DNA of 64,000 bases from Bimuria novae-zelandiae CBS 107.79 (GCA_010015655.1 ML976690.1:1-64000); one strand, 5' to 3'; counted from the first letter of the stretch, positions 22,890-33,900 are shown. The notes: generated by a model from the letters alone, not told the origin. Numbers and translations: made by a program.

Positions 22890-23066
22890 GTTTATTAATT
22901 AGAGATTAAAATATAGTTCAAATATCCTAATAATATATTAAAAGTAGCTATAAGGGTTGTGTTGTATACTAATTATTTAGCCTAATATTACCACGCTCAC
23001 ATAACTTACTAAGTTAAGTTCCATAATCCTATGAATTAAGTTCCTCCAACGAAGGATTCTTGCGAT
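22890..23066 (-). repeat. Right (5') LTR of the copia relic
   Basis: Direct repeat of 17620-17799. Here the minus-strand start reads TATCGCAAGAATC, the TG having become TA. Confidence 0.6.
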
Positions 23067-23409
23067 AATAATAATTGACGCACTAGAGCCAAGCGGTTCG
23101 CGATTACAAATTATAAGCTAGAGGTAGCTGGTAGCCTTAAGTGCTCTACTTATAAATAATGCTATAGTCTATAATACTACTTTTACGCTTTCCTAGATAA
23201 GCAATTAAATTAGTTTAGGCTAGAAAATAACCCTGCGCTTTAAGAGAGCCTCAGGATAATAAAAGGCCTAGATTATAGGTATCTATAATTAAACTATTAT
23301 ACACTCCTACTCTAACTCGAATTACTAAGACTAATAATAAGTAACTAGATAGACTTAAGATTACTAAAATTCTAGCAAGCTTTAATGCCATATCCTTTTA
23401 TACTAATCT

Positions 23410-23800
23410 AAGCGCATACTGTGCCGTGGTAGCAAGCCTGGATTCTGTTTTTCTTGTCTTGTCAGCAACACCTGACATATATAGCGCCAGTCCTCAACGA
23501 CTGAGGCGCGGGGATCCTGTACAGAAGACGACTCCTGCGTTCTTGTTTCCCGACGAGTACGAAGTCGAAAAGAAAAATAATAGAGGCTGATTGTCTACCA
23601 AACCTTGTCCTTGCTATGAGCCTGCAGAGACACGTATTAGTAGAGTACTCAGCATATACCTGAGTACTCTACATGGTGTGTGCTCTACCTACCTACCTAT
23701 CATACTGCGTGCGCATTTGGTCGACAACGAGTTCAGTTCCTATCCTACAAAGCAAATGCTGCATACACATGCACGTTTCAATACCTATTACATTGCTTAG
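23410..23800. other. Island of normal composition inside the A+T-rich block
   Basis: About 390 bp with ordinary G+C and CpG content. It is flanked on both sides by sequence with the RIP-like pattern. Small frames of 65-77 codons occur, with no recognisable domain. It contains a perfect 13-bp stem-loop. Confidence 0.6.
23640..23672. repeat. Perfect 13-bp inverted repeat with 7-base loop
   Basis: GTAGAGTACTCAG at 23640-23652, a loop at 23653-23659, then the exact complement CTGAGTACTCTAC at 23660-23672. Confidence 0.9.
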
Positions 23801-24099
23801 GTATACTTGATTTAGGCATAATTTACTATATCTTAATAATATTAATTGCTTTATCTTATACCAGCCACTGGCGCTAGGAGACTTTACATAGGTAGGGAAT
23901 ATATAAATATAAATTAAAGGATACAAGCGCGTCCATCCTAACGTATAAAGTGTAAGTAGTAATTAAATAATATAGCTAAATAATAATACGTATTGCCCTA
24001 ATCTACATTACTGTTAAGACCCTAAGGGGTACTTGTATTTTTATTTATTTATAGGTACACTTTATGCAATACTCCTAATACTATTTATACTTATAGAAT

Positions 24100-24350
24100 A
24101 TAACCTAATTTAGTATTAATGAAGACGAGGATATCGTTTATATATATAATCATAAATATATCTGATAGTTGCGTAGTATATTATTAACTAGTAATTAGAA
24201 GTTCGCTAGTGCGTTTGTAAGTCTAAAAGGTATAATTATATATTTATATAGTTCGTAGCGCGATCTAAACGCTATCTTGTATTTATAATCTTTTTTAATT
24301 TATATAGGGTAGTATTATCTTATAGATCTATTATAGTAAATATCTTTGCC
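24100..24350 (-). mobile_element. Gypsy reverse transcriptase relic
   Basis: Minus-strand reading: KIAFRSRYELYKYIIIPFRL, then TNALANF, a stop, LVNNILRNY. This matches the Thr-Arg-Tyr-Gly-x-Tyr-Glu-Tyr-x-x-Met-Pro-Phe-Gly-Leu-Thr-Asn-Ala-Pro-Ala-Thr-Phe-Gln block of gypsy enzymes. Substitutions fit G-to-A changes. Confidence 0.75.
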
Positions 24351-25984
24351 CTTAAGAGTTAGTCCTAAAGCTGTAAGATATCTAGTAGCAGGTATTAATT
24401 CTTAATTATTATATTATTAATAATTTCTAGTTAATATACAGTTATGATGTGCCGTCCTTATTTCTAACAAATATATAGGGCTACCTACTAGCAACTTTAA
24501 TAATTATATATAGCCCTTATTAATGTTTATCTTAATACATTCTTTCTCTTATTACTATTCTATTCTAGTTTTACTATATAGAAGTTTAACGGGTGGCGTT
24601 TTCCCTTCTTCCAGATCTATTATATAATCTTAAGGTTAATATTTAGGTAAGTTTACTTTTCCTTCCATTTTAGTAAACATATAATTCTATACTTAGTAGT
24701 ATACTAGAATTTTATAGAGTGTGTTATTATTTATCTTTTTGTGCTTTATAACTTAGTGGTTCCTACTAGCATCTACTAAGGATATTTCGTATTTTTTAAC
24801 TTTTAGTTATAAGACTAAGTTATTAATAGCTCTCTTGTCTACTATTATACTTTATTAATACGTAAGTTTTATTTATAGTATGTAATTATTACGTTTAAAG
24901 GATAATGTGTATTATTTTTTATTTATTATAGGGTTATGCTTCCTTAACTAGGCTAATCCTAGTATTATATTATATTCAGCTTTTTTATGGATATTAAGAG
25001 TAATTATTCCTTAGTGTTAATAGATCTTAAGCGTTGTTTTGACTTTATACTCTATTCGTGGCGTGCTAGGTAACAGGTATTTATTTATAATACAGATAGG
25101 ATAAGGTATTACCTTCTTACGTTTATAAATACCAGCTTTATAAAGTGCGCAATAAGATATATAGTTCTTCTATACTCCTAAAGTTACCATAACCTTAATT
25201 TATATTTCTTTAAGCTATACTAGCGGTTTAATTAATACTTAACTATTAATAGTATTTAACTCCTTAAAGGTGACTTCCCGCCTAAGCCTAAGTTTAAAAA
25301 AAATCTTAGTTATTACTTTTATTAGCAAAAGGTAACTCTTCTTTCTTTTATCTTATAGCTAATATAAAGCCTTATTATAGGATACTTTAGCGTTTGTAGT
25401 AACTAAAGGAATTTTTAGAGTTACTAATCTCTTACTTAATTAGTTAAATTTATATTTCCTTTTCTGGGCTGCGTGTTACTTATAGTTTAGATATAGATTT
25501 ATATGCAAAGGATTGCGATAGTGTAGTTTATACTATAGTTTATGTTTTCAATTTTTAATAGGGTAATTCGTCTTAGTGTCGCTTTAGTAGAGGCTATTAG
25601 CCCACTCGCGATTCTTTTTACTAATTAAGCTAGTTTGTTTATGATAGTGCGTAGCTAGTATATACTTTATAGTATTATATTATATCTAAAGTTTCTTTCT
25701 CATAGTTAACACTATTTTAAGAAGTTCAAAACGTTTATTATGTCTTTTATCTAGTTCTTTTTATTTACATATAGTATAGGAGGTTATTAAATTATTTTAG
25801 TTTCCATTACGTTTAATCCTTCTTTAGTATTATTATATAGTTTAAAGTCAGGTAGGTCTAATTGCTCTAGTTCATTATCCTAAATATTAAGTTATTTAAT
25901 AATCAGTATTATCTACTATTCTTTATTTGTTACATTTATATTGTTAACGAATAGAATATTTAACTACCTAATAATCTTATTCTT

Positions 25985-26050
25985 AGATCTATAGTTCCTA
26001 GCAATATAGCCTATTTTACTGTATATAAAGCAGGTACGCGTCATGGTTTC
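25985..26050 (-). mobile_element. Gag zinc-knuckle relic
   Basis: The minus strand reads TRTCFIYSKIGYIARNYRSK. It is the CX2CX4HX4C nucleocapsid knuckle in which the second and third Cys and the His have become Tyr (TGY-to-TAY, CAY-to-TAY). These are all single transitions of the RIP type. Confidence 0.7.
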
Positions 26051-26596
26051 TTATTAGTAGGTTTTATTAGAGGCGCGTTCTAAGGTAGACTTTTAAGAAT
26101 CTATACCCTTTCCTATTACCTTCTTTAGGTTATTAAATTAGAGTTCTTTTATAGGCTAGTAGCTATAAGAGTCGCGTTATTATTATTAAGGTACTTTAGT
26201 AGCGTCTTATAGGCTATAGGTGTCTGTTATCTAAAATTATTATTTCTTAAGTTTTTACGAAACTCTTTTTATAGCGCGAACTATTTTCTATTAACCCTAA
26301 TAAATTCTTTATATAGCTTATTAAGGGTCTAAGTTTTCGTGCTGCTACGTAGAGGTTCCTTATATACTTTATACTTAAGTTTGTATTCTTATATAGTGTT
26401 AAGAAATTTATTTTCTTATTTAAGTTATATGGCGTATTTATAGGTTTTAGCTACGTACTTATCTATAAATTATTATCACTTAATAGTTTAGATAGCTTGT
26501 TTAGCTATAGTAGTTTTATTAGTAATTCTAAATAGTTACTTAAGACACTTCTTAAAGTTAAGGTAGTTCTTAATTATATTAGCGTACCTATTTATA

Positions 26597-27022
26597 GGCT
26601 GGTAAATGGGTTGGGTCCCAAGGGCCATAGCTGGGTCTAACTAAGAACACCAAAATTTCAAAACTTAAACTCTTTATAACTTTATAAATAGGGGAGCTGT
26701 ACTTATGCAATCTTGATATAAGATATATATATATGTATTAATAGTAGTATATTTAAATTTTAGAAAATTGTATAGTATATTAAGTCGTTCATCCTAAAAA
26801 AAAGACGTAAAATTTTACTAAAACGATAATTTCTCTCTAAAATAAATATATAATATAGACGTTTTTTTGGTTATTTAACTTATATATATACACCTTACAT
26901 TAAAATTGCATAAAAATACCTCCTATATTTATAAAGTTATAGGGAGTTTAAAGTTTAGAAGTTTGGTGTTTTGCTTAGGCAGACCCAACTGTAGTCCTTG
27001 CGACCCAATCCATTTACAAGCC
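26597..27022. mobile_element. Fold-back MITE, copy 1
   Basis: 426 bp with terminal inverted repeats starting GGCTGGTAAATGGGTTGGGTC and long pairing arms of roughly 200 bp. The right half is close to a complement of the left half. TA occurs on both sides (26595-26596 and 27023-27024), matching a TA target duplication. A second copy lies at 55783-56218. There is no coding capacity, so a Tc1/mariner-type transposase acting in trans would be the natural mobiliser. Confidence 0.75.
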
Positions 27023-27259
27023 TAGCTTTTTATACAATTTTTATTCGTATTATTATATTATATGTGTATATATTTAATTAAGTAGGCATAAATGTATTTC
27101 TTAGCTAGTCTTTATATATATATTACTATAAAGGTAACTTTCTTCTTATCTTTAGAGTCGTTATCGCGATTAAAGAAGTATAAGTCTAGCTATAGGAGCT
27201 AGGTATTAAGGAGGCTATAGATATTATTATATGAATTAGGTTTATGCGCGCTGTTCTTA

Positions 27260-27705
27260 GTATTCTTTATAAATAAATACTAGCGCTATTAGAAGCTATA
27301 AAAAAGTAACAGTCCTTGTAATACTTATATTAAAACATTAGGTCTTAGGTAAAAGTACTGTAAGGAAGGAAATTGGTATTAATAGTTTAAATATATTAAT
27401 AGGATATTAGTATTAAAGATAAAGTTATAATTAAATTATTAAGAGCTTAAGTAAAATCTAAATAATAGATTAATAAATAGGTTATACACGAGTATAAAGG
27501 TTTATACTAAACGTTTTTATATACTAGTCTAAGACCGCTCGCTGGCAAGCGCTCTCCCTAGAGCGCCCTTTAGCGAGCAGTTACGTGATTTCTCTAGTTG
27601 CTAACGTCGTAGTTAGTAAGGACAAGAGTATCCTCGCGTGTACGCGCCGCAACTTAACTACAAAACAGTTCGCTACCCTTATGTTGGATCCTAGGTCCTA
27701 ACATA
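27260..27705 (-). repeat. 5' LTR of the minus-strand gypsy relic
   Basis: On the minus strand it starts TGTTAGGACCTAGGATCCAA at 27705 and shares the length of the plus-strand LTR at 28230-28672. It faces that LTR head-to-head, which makes the pair look like a transposon with inverted ends. Confidence 0.6.
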
Positions 27706-28229
27706 TTCTTACCTTTAAGTAGCTTATAAGCGCTTATAAAGAGCGCTTAATTACTTATTATAATATTAACTTCAAGCAAGAAGACGCTCTAGAAGACTAT
27801 TTAACTAGTAACCTATATAGCGCTATTATAACTACTATAAAGTTACTTAAGCAGGCATTCTAGCTTAATTAGTAATTACTAACGCTACCATTTAGTAACT
27901 TTAGCGCCTGTATATTAGTACTATTACTCCCTAGCCACTTCTACACCCGCTAGTTAAGTAGTCTAATACTATTAATAACGCTATTAACGCGATTATTAAG
28001 GTAAAGAATAACTTTAATAAAGAAACTAGTAATAAGTACAGGCGCTAGTAGGCTTATAAGCTACGTTAAAGCTATACTAACTTTAATTAAGAAGGCAACC
28101 TAGTCTATTATTAGCTTAGGTTACATAATAAGTACTTAGCGTTAGCGTAGTTTATGCTTAATATAATAAGTATTTTAGTCTCTAGAGCGGAGTATAAGCG
28201 CTTATTTAATAACCTTAGTAACTTATTAG

Positions 28230-28672
28230 AGTGTTAGGATATACGATCCAATTTAGGGACAGCGAACCATTTTGTACTTAGTCACGACGCGTACACGTGA
28301 GAGCACTCTTGCTCTTACCAATACAGCGTTAGCGCTTTAGAGAGTTACGTAACTACTCGCCAGAAAGCACCTACTAGAGAGTAATTTAAAGAGTTTTTTT
28401 TTAAAGAGAGCGCTCACTAGTGAGTACCCTTAACCTAGTATATAAGAATATTAAGTATAACCATTTATACTGGTGTTTAGCCAATTTATTAAGCTATTAT
28501 TTAGATTATACTTAGGCTCTTATTAATTTATTTATAATTTTACTTTATTTTTAATACTAACGCCCTATTAATACGCGCGAGCTATTAATATCCCTTTCTT
28601 ACCTTACTAGTACTCTTAACTAAGAACTAACCTTAGCTTTTTAAGACTGGCTACCCCTTAGGGATTTAACAT
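28230..28672 (+). repeat. Solo or terminal LTR of the same gypsy family
   Basis: It begins TGTTAGGATATACGATCC and ends CCCCTTAGGGATTTAACA, 443 bp, TG...CA, with a TATATAAGAA box inside. It is related to 27260-27705 (inverted) and, in its right half, to 16544-16905. No matching coding sequence follows on the plus strand. Confidence 0.65.
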
Positions 28673-28947
28673 GGAGCTAAAGTAGCGTAAAATAAGCTTA
28701 TAATTACTAACTACTTTATAGTATGTACGGAGCTAGCTAAAGGCTAGTTTTATAAGCAACAATAATAAGGTTAATAAAGTAATCTTACTAACGTAGTAAT
28801 TAAGACTTTATATAGTATATCTAAATAGGATAATTAGCTACTAAATTATAGTATAACACTATAATTTTAGTTTAATATTTATAAATTTAACTTCTAAATT
28901 AAGTATAAACTATTGCTACGACCTCCTAATTAAGTCCTCTAGCACCG

Positions 28948-29398
28948 TTAAGGCACATTAAATCAAGTCAACGCGTGGATTTGGACTGGATTTGTTTGTT
29001 GACAATTATGCTCAATAGCACCTGTACGAGCACGAAGGTCGCACCGAACCTCCATGCAGCGGTCAGCACAGCCACTGAGCGCCCTGCTGGAACCTGAATT
29101 GATTGGACGATACTACTCATGGTCGACTTGTATGGGGATTCCGGGTCCAAGTTTGCCTCTACTACAGGTACCTCCGAGACTCGTGCCCCAGATGACCGGG
29201 GACCGAGAAAAAATTGCAACTGGTCCAGTTGCACAGACTTGGGGCGATATATGGCACAGTCTCGTGAGGGATGGATGTCCGACGGTGTTGAAACTTGGAG
29301 ATAAAGGGCACTGCCGAGCAAGAAAGCATCATTATTAAGCACTCTTTTATTCATCTCGCACTATACGAGGCTTGACCTCTTCTATTTCCTGAAATATC
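28948..29398. other. Normal-composition stretch left of the secreted-protein relic; no gene assigned
   Basis: A minus-strand frame of 128 codons (29354-28968) ends in a hydrophobic stretch (AVLTAAWRFGATFVLVQVLL). Plus-strand frames of 61 and 94 codons overlap it. None is recognised. The minus-strand frame stops about 20 bp from the edge of the A+T-rich block, so a truncated gene is possible. Confidence 0.35.
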
Positions 29399-31256
29399 AT
29401 GTATACTCTTTTTTTCCGTAGACTTCTCCTATTTGTAGCTTTTTCGTGCATGGTATTGCAGGCACATACCGCTTTACAAGATGGGTACGCTTTCAAAGTG
29501 CGATCGATTGGGAACCTTGCCCATGCTAAATTCAAACGAATAGAAACAAGTCTGCTTTGCTAAAGCTGGGAAGTTCCCACGAAGACGAGCCCGTCGCCCC
29601 ACTCGAAGCTCGCACACCTCGTGGTCCCAGACCCAAAAGGCCAAATCGACCAGCGAGACCCGGGAAGCCAACGAAAATAAGTCACAATCGAAGAAGCTTC
29701 AAGGAGATCCAAAGAACAAGCAATCCAAAACTTCAGTATCCCCGCGACCGAAAGAAACTTCCAAAAATCAACAGAACAAAGCCGTTGTCTTTCCGAAGAC
29801 CAAAGTGCCATATGTCGACACAGCCATCAAACTCTGCGGTCTGTGGATCAATTTCCAGGAGGATGCTGGCAGTAGCTCCCGGAACTTGTTAGTTCGAAAT
29901 GAAACAATCCGGGACGCTCAGAGCTTGTGGAAACGGGGTCGCACGATTAAGGTGGTTTTGCCAAGCAACACGTTGACCCTCACTCCCTTGGGTTATCCAG
30001 AAAGTGGACAGCTCTACGAAACTCGAGCTCGCAGAGGAAACCCTGTGCACGTTTTTGAATTCAAGTCACCGAAACTGGGTAGTACAGCGGTGGAGGATGG
30101 TTCAAAATACCCGCGCATACGATAGATCACGCTACCGAAAATATTATAGAAATATGTCTTTGCTACACGCGGTATCAAGGAAGGTAATATCAGCAGCTCC
30201 AATCTGTGGCCATATTTATGGTATACGCAGTCGAGAGAAACTCTAGCCTGGAAACTTTTTTCGAACAACACTGGGGTGCGAGAAGTGACGCAGATGGCCT
30301 TGATCAAAAATCGAACACCTCGGCCTGCATATAGGCTAGGAACAAGACCCGTAAGGGACTCGTTTGGGAGTTTGATATGGGAAGCTCTTGATTCAACAGC
30401 AAACCCGACCGATTTTGTCGTGTGCCAAAAAGAAATCAACGGCTACAAGACTTTGTTGTGGCAACATAAAAACCCAATGGCGCCTGATAAATTTACTGGC
30501 GCTTTAAAAGGTGCCATAGATGGGACCTTGAACTCTCGTGTCTATCTGAGTGCACTTCGCACAGTGAGTCATTCCGATTATTGCACTGCAGTCTGCTTAT
30601 CATATGCACAGGTTTCCGCGTTCTATCACTATATAAACTCTCCAACGGTGCACCATAACCTGCAGAGCATAAACGTCAATGTGAGAACTGAACTAGGGCA
30701 TGCATCAACATTGACTGGACAGCAAAACGTCAACCTAGTACCTATATGGGATGCTTTCTTGAATTACAAGTTCACTGAGGTGGAGGATTGGGGAAAAGAG
30801 TGGCTTAACCTGCGCATCGAGGAATCACTCAAAGCGATAGAGAAGACTCGAAAGAAGTATCGACCACTCCTTACGGATCTTTAGAAGAAAGAGAGAGGGA
30901 AAGGCGCGGAAAACCACCGGGTAATGTAACACTAGGCTAGAATACTATACGACAAAGTGGCGTCGAGCTCTAAATGCAAAATGCTCCAGGAGAGAGAACG
31001 TACCACAATCTTGACGAAGTGATACGAAGCCCTGGCAAAACCGACTAAGGCTGGCAAAGAAAAATTCGAGGATCAAATTGAGACCACTGAAGAAAAGCTC
31101 CTCTTCTACGAGAAAAAAATCTTGGGGGCGCAGCGACGCATTCATGAGTTGTATGCTTATTCCCTGGAACAGGTACTGCGCAACTTGAGAAAATACCAGC
31201 AACGCGCGCTGGCGTTGAAAAGAGCCACGCCCGCGTTGAGACTACAACGACCGTAA
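29399..31256 (+). pseudogene. Secreted protein of unknown family, interrupted by stops
   Basis: ATG at 29399 opens a good signal peptide (MYTLFFRRLLLFVAFSCMVL, cleavage near QAHTA). A 46-bp intron at 29498-29543 (GTGCGA donor, CTAAAT branch, AATAG acceptor) joins in phase to a Lys/Ser/Gln-rich linker. A conserved-looking domain follows. A second intron at 30564-30611 (GTGAGT...CACAG, 48 bp) keeps the frame. Every further segment is in one frame to 31256, ending with a predicted coiled coil (KAGKEKFEDQIETTEEKLLF, then YEKKILGAQRRIHELYAY). Stops lie at 30123 (TAG), 30147 (TAG), 30882 (TAG), 30927 (TAA), 30933 (TAG) and 31020 (TGA). An intron at 30090-30149 could remove the first two. I do not recognise the family. 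It could be two genes, one ending at 30884. Confidence 0.5.
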
Positions 31257-32045
31257 CTCGGGTCTCAATCATACGATAATAATTGGCAGGCGGTCTTTTA
31301 CTTCGAGCGGGTTGATTGGCGGGTCGATTGGCGTGCTTACTGTTGTGTTTTTTTTTTCCTTTCCTTTCCTTTCTTTCGTTGTTTCCTATCAGACTCACTC
31401 CATGGCTTCTTTTGTTCAAATAGATAGAAATTTACTAGATCTACCGCGACTATCATGCTTTGAATCCCACTGCTTCTCGGCCAACGTGGAAGCACTTTCC
31501 AAATCAGCCCACGGCTACATACGCTAAAACTTCACGGTCGAAACCTTAAGCACTTCGCCCAAGCTTTGACGAAGGTCTTTCTTTCTTTGCCCTCTACCCA
31601 GCTGTTGTAAAAGTGTCTCCATGGCTGCTAGGCGACCTAGGTACACGGTGTCGGAATCTCACAATCAGTGACAGCTCATGCAGATACTTGCGAAGCTTCT
31701 CTCCCAGGAGACGTGATGTCGAAAAGTGAACACAGTCCCTGATGGGAACCGTTCATTGTGGCGCGCTCCCGCACTAGGTGGTTTGCCGGACCTGGACTGC
31801 AAATCGAACTATTCTACCGTCTTGAAGATAGCAGAGGCGTCTGACTGAGCTTGTTTAGAAGATGCTGAGAAGTACATACTGAGATCAAGCACTGCGTAGC
31901 AGGAAGCACGCGAATCCACCACTAGGAGTATTCAAGAGAGCACGTTTTACAATCAAAAAGAAGCTGGATAGGTGCCAAATCAGACGGAAATCTAAGAAAA
32001 ATAATTCGAAGTGGCAACGGAATTATATCCAAATCACCAGGCTGT
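31257..32045. other. No gene seen
   Basis: About 790 bp of normal composition with no credible frame. A pyrimidine tract (T9 and repeated CCTTT) lies at about 31347-31394. Neighbouring genes point away on the left and towards it on the right, so only 3' ends abut it. Confidence 0.5.
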
Positions 32046-33144
32046 TTACACTCTCATCGACTCCAGCATCTCCTTCACCCCAAAAAACTTTAGCTCACCC
32101 ATTGTCTCCTTCCACAACTTCTCCATCGCCCTCCTTCCATCGTCATCGTACAAAATAGGCGGGAATCTACAGCAGCCGTTAGTCTCACAGTCTCACTTCA
32201 ACAACCCCGATGCCAAATGCACCAAGAAAGCTGACTCACCCGCAAACTTCCCAAAACATAACTATACCCCCATGACTCTCCTTTCCATGCACCACAACAG
32301 CATCAAAATACGTCCAGGCCACTTCCTCCAACGTCCTTGCTATAAGTTTTTTCATAACCGCCATAAAGTACTTCCCCGCGCCCTTAAAACCCCTGTGAAG
32401 CGAAGTGCCGGAGGTAAGGCCCGACTCGACAGCGTTAATGATGACTTTGTCTACAGGAACGGAGAGCAAGAGCATATAAACCATGACACATATAAGAAGC
32501 TTCGAGACGCTATAGCGCTCGGCTCCAGCACCAAGGCCGTTAAAGGGTACGTCAAACGAGGGAAGTAGCGGGTCAGCGTTACAGTTATTAAAGTCGGCGA
32601 AGAAAGCTGTGCCGGAGCCAACGATATTAAGATAGCCAGGATCATGTTTTAAGGAACTTGCGAGTATAAGAAGGAGGAGGATGAAAAGGAGGGCCGTAGA
32701 AAGGTAGTTCACCTAGATAGTTTCCTCGTGGCTGGTCAATGCGTTAATGCGCGAGACGTTTCCGCTGCTAACGCTAGCGTTTAGGATAGCGATATTAAGT
32801 TTTAGTAACGTCTTGCAGTTTTTGGCGAAGGTTGAAATTAAAGGGTAGGATAGCATGTCAAGTTCCTATACTTCGACTTTATAGCTAGGATAAGATTGGT
32901 GGATGGCTGCTGCTGCTTCTTCGCCTTTAGGGACGCTTCGGACCACCATAATAAGATGTGTAATACCGAACTCAGGGAGCATTCTTGCACAGGCGAGGCC
33001 GATACCGCTGTTACTGCCAGTTATGAGGAGCGTCTTGTCGGAGATATTCGTGCCGGGTTTTTTCATGTGGCAGTTGTCGTTGACACCTTTCGCCGTCATA
33101 CTGAGTGCTGATGCCTTGAAGGGAGGTAAGGCCATAGAAGCCAT
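32046..33144 (-). pseudogene. Short-chain dehydrogenase/reductase pseudogene
   Basis: The ATG at 33144 starts a Rossmann-fold protein: TLLITGSNSGIGLACAR carries the TGxxxGIG NAD(P) motif. It continues through IAILNA, HEETI, a stop, VNYLSTALL, IVGSGTAFF, the catalytic YSVSK and GLTSGTSLHRGFKGAGKYF. A C-terminal exon (FPPILYDDDGRRAMEKL) begins at 32166 after a 73-bp intron (32167-32239, GTGAGT donor, CTGTAG acceptor). The frame ends at 32046-32048. Two TAG stops lie in the frame between 32866 and 32715, one at an expected Trp and one at an expected Gln. Length, catalytic residues and splice sites are otherwise kept, so loss is recent. The substrate is unknown. Confidence 0.8.
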
Positions 33145-33900
33145 GTTATTCGTTCAAAATAAATAAAATAAACTGGAGATTTCGTCCAAAGGTGTCTTTG
33201 CTTTGAGGAAATGGGGTCTGAATTTCGCAGAATTTGGGACGACCTTTGGTGTGGAATGACACAAATTGATCACTGACTTCTCCATTTTGTAGGACTCCAA
33301 GGAAAGCCGCATTTGTTTTGTCACGGTTTATGGCTCCTACCCTGCGAGATAGTTGCTCCTACCATGATGTGGTTGCAACCTTCCTTCTACTTATCTAGGA
33401 CTAGCGTTGTTTATGCCTGCGCACATATACCTTCTGTAGCTCCTAGATAGTACAACCTCAGTTCAATCCAGCAATATTTTCCACTGCGTACTGTCCGCTC
33501 AGCGCTCTGCTCACCGTGACATGATTGAAGCGGTCACGGCGATAACAAAATCATGAGCTTCTCTCACATGCGGACGCGTCGTTCGCGGTACTCAGCCTCA
33601 TTATCTGAAGTGGGCAAATGCTTTCCTCATCGGGACAGCGATGTGGTCGTCTTTCCTCGGCACCAAGTGCGGCTGGACAACACTCATATCTCCCATCTCA
33701 ACGCGAACGCACCTGCCAACTACATGCCATAATGAACGCCGCCGATGACGACGCAAGTTATCGGTGTAGCCGACCTAGCGTAGTTGGTCCCAGTCTTGGC
33801 TACCGGACGATGCATAAGTTCGAAGCGCCGGCTGGAAAGGAATAACAATCTGGACAGCTTTGCCTGTTGTACCATATCTGTGGAAAATCTAGCCAACACC
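33145..33900. other. Intergenic region between divergent relics
   Basis: It lies between the starts of the dehydrogenase pseudogene (minus) and the transcription-factor-like pseudogene (plus), so it would be a shared promoter region. Short frames at 33618-33845 and 33720-33902 have no features. Confidence 0.5.

Larger units (their letters stand above)
17540..23066 (-). mobile_element. Copia-type retrotransposon relic with direct LTRs
   Basis: About 170-200 bp ending at 17799 recur in direct orientation ending near 23066. Shared blocks include AATATCCTAATAA, AAAAGTAGCTATAAG, TAATTATTTAGCCTAATATTA, CATAACTTACTAAGTTAAG and GATTCTTGCGA. On the minus strand these begin TGTCGCAAGAATC, a normal LTR start. 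Between them, on the minus strand, lie a protease-like block and a reverse transcriptase, in the copia order. The relic is therefore about 5.5 kb. It is heavily mutated and inactive. Confidence 0.75.
24012..27705 (-). mobile_element. Gypsy-type retrotransposon relic with internal deletion
   Basis: On the minus strand an LTR (27705 to about 27260) is followed by gag with a zinc-knuckle relic near 26.0 kb. Degenerate pol sequence comes next, and reverse transcriptase at 24.35-24.10 kb. At 24031-24012 the strand reads TACCCCTTAGGGTCTTAACA, which is the end sequence of this LTR family. Reverse transcriptase is thus joined almost directly to an LTR end, with RNase H and integrase missing. A fold-back MITE (26597-27022) sits inside gag. 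Confidence 0.65.
14788..28947. repeat. A+T-rich RIP-like block of degenerate retrotransposons
   Basis: Base composition changes sharply at about 14788 and again at about 28947. Within it hardly any frame exceeds 60 codons, TAG/TAA/TTA are very frequent and CpG-containing words are rare apart from small islands. Several stretches remain readable as retrotransposon coding if Trp and Gln stops are read through, which is what C-to-T change on both strands would produce. Recognised parts are listed separately. In the remaining intervals (for example 14.8-15.5, 18.0-19.5 and 22.0-22.85 kb) only unresolved degenerate repeat sequence is seen. Confidence 0.9.

Noticed and set aside
27550..28400. Inverted repeats of about 170 bp enclosing 500 bp, first taken as a DNA transposon
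   Set aside because: Each repeat is the start of a TG...CA LTR (27705 leftward, 28230 rightward) with family matches elsewhere, so two LTRs facing each other explain it.
29481..29543. ATG at 29481 as start of the secreted-protein frame with a TAG at 29541
   Set aside because: The ATG at 29399 gives a signal peptide, and a consensus intron removes the TAG.
32011..32568. 185-codon plus-strand frame
   Set aside because: It lies antisense to the C-terminal half of the dehydrogenase pseudogene, whose minus-strand reading has catalytic motifs.
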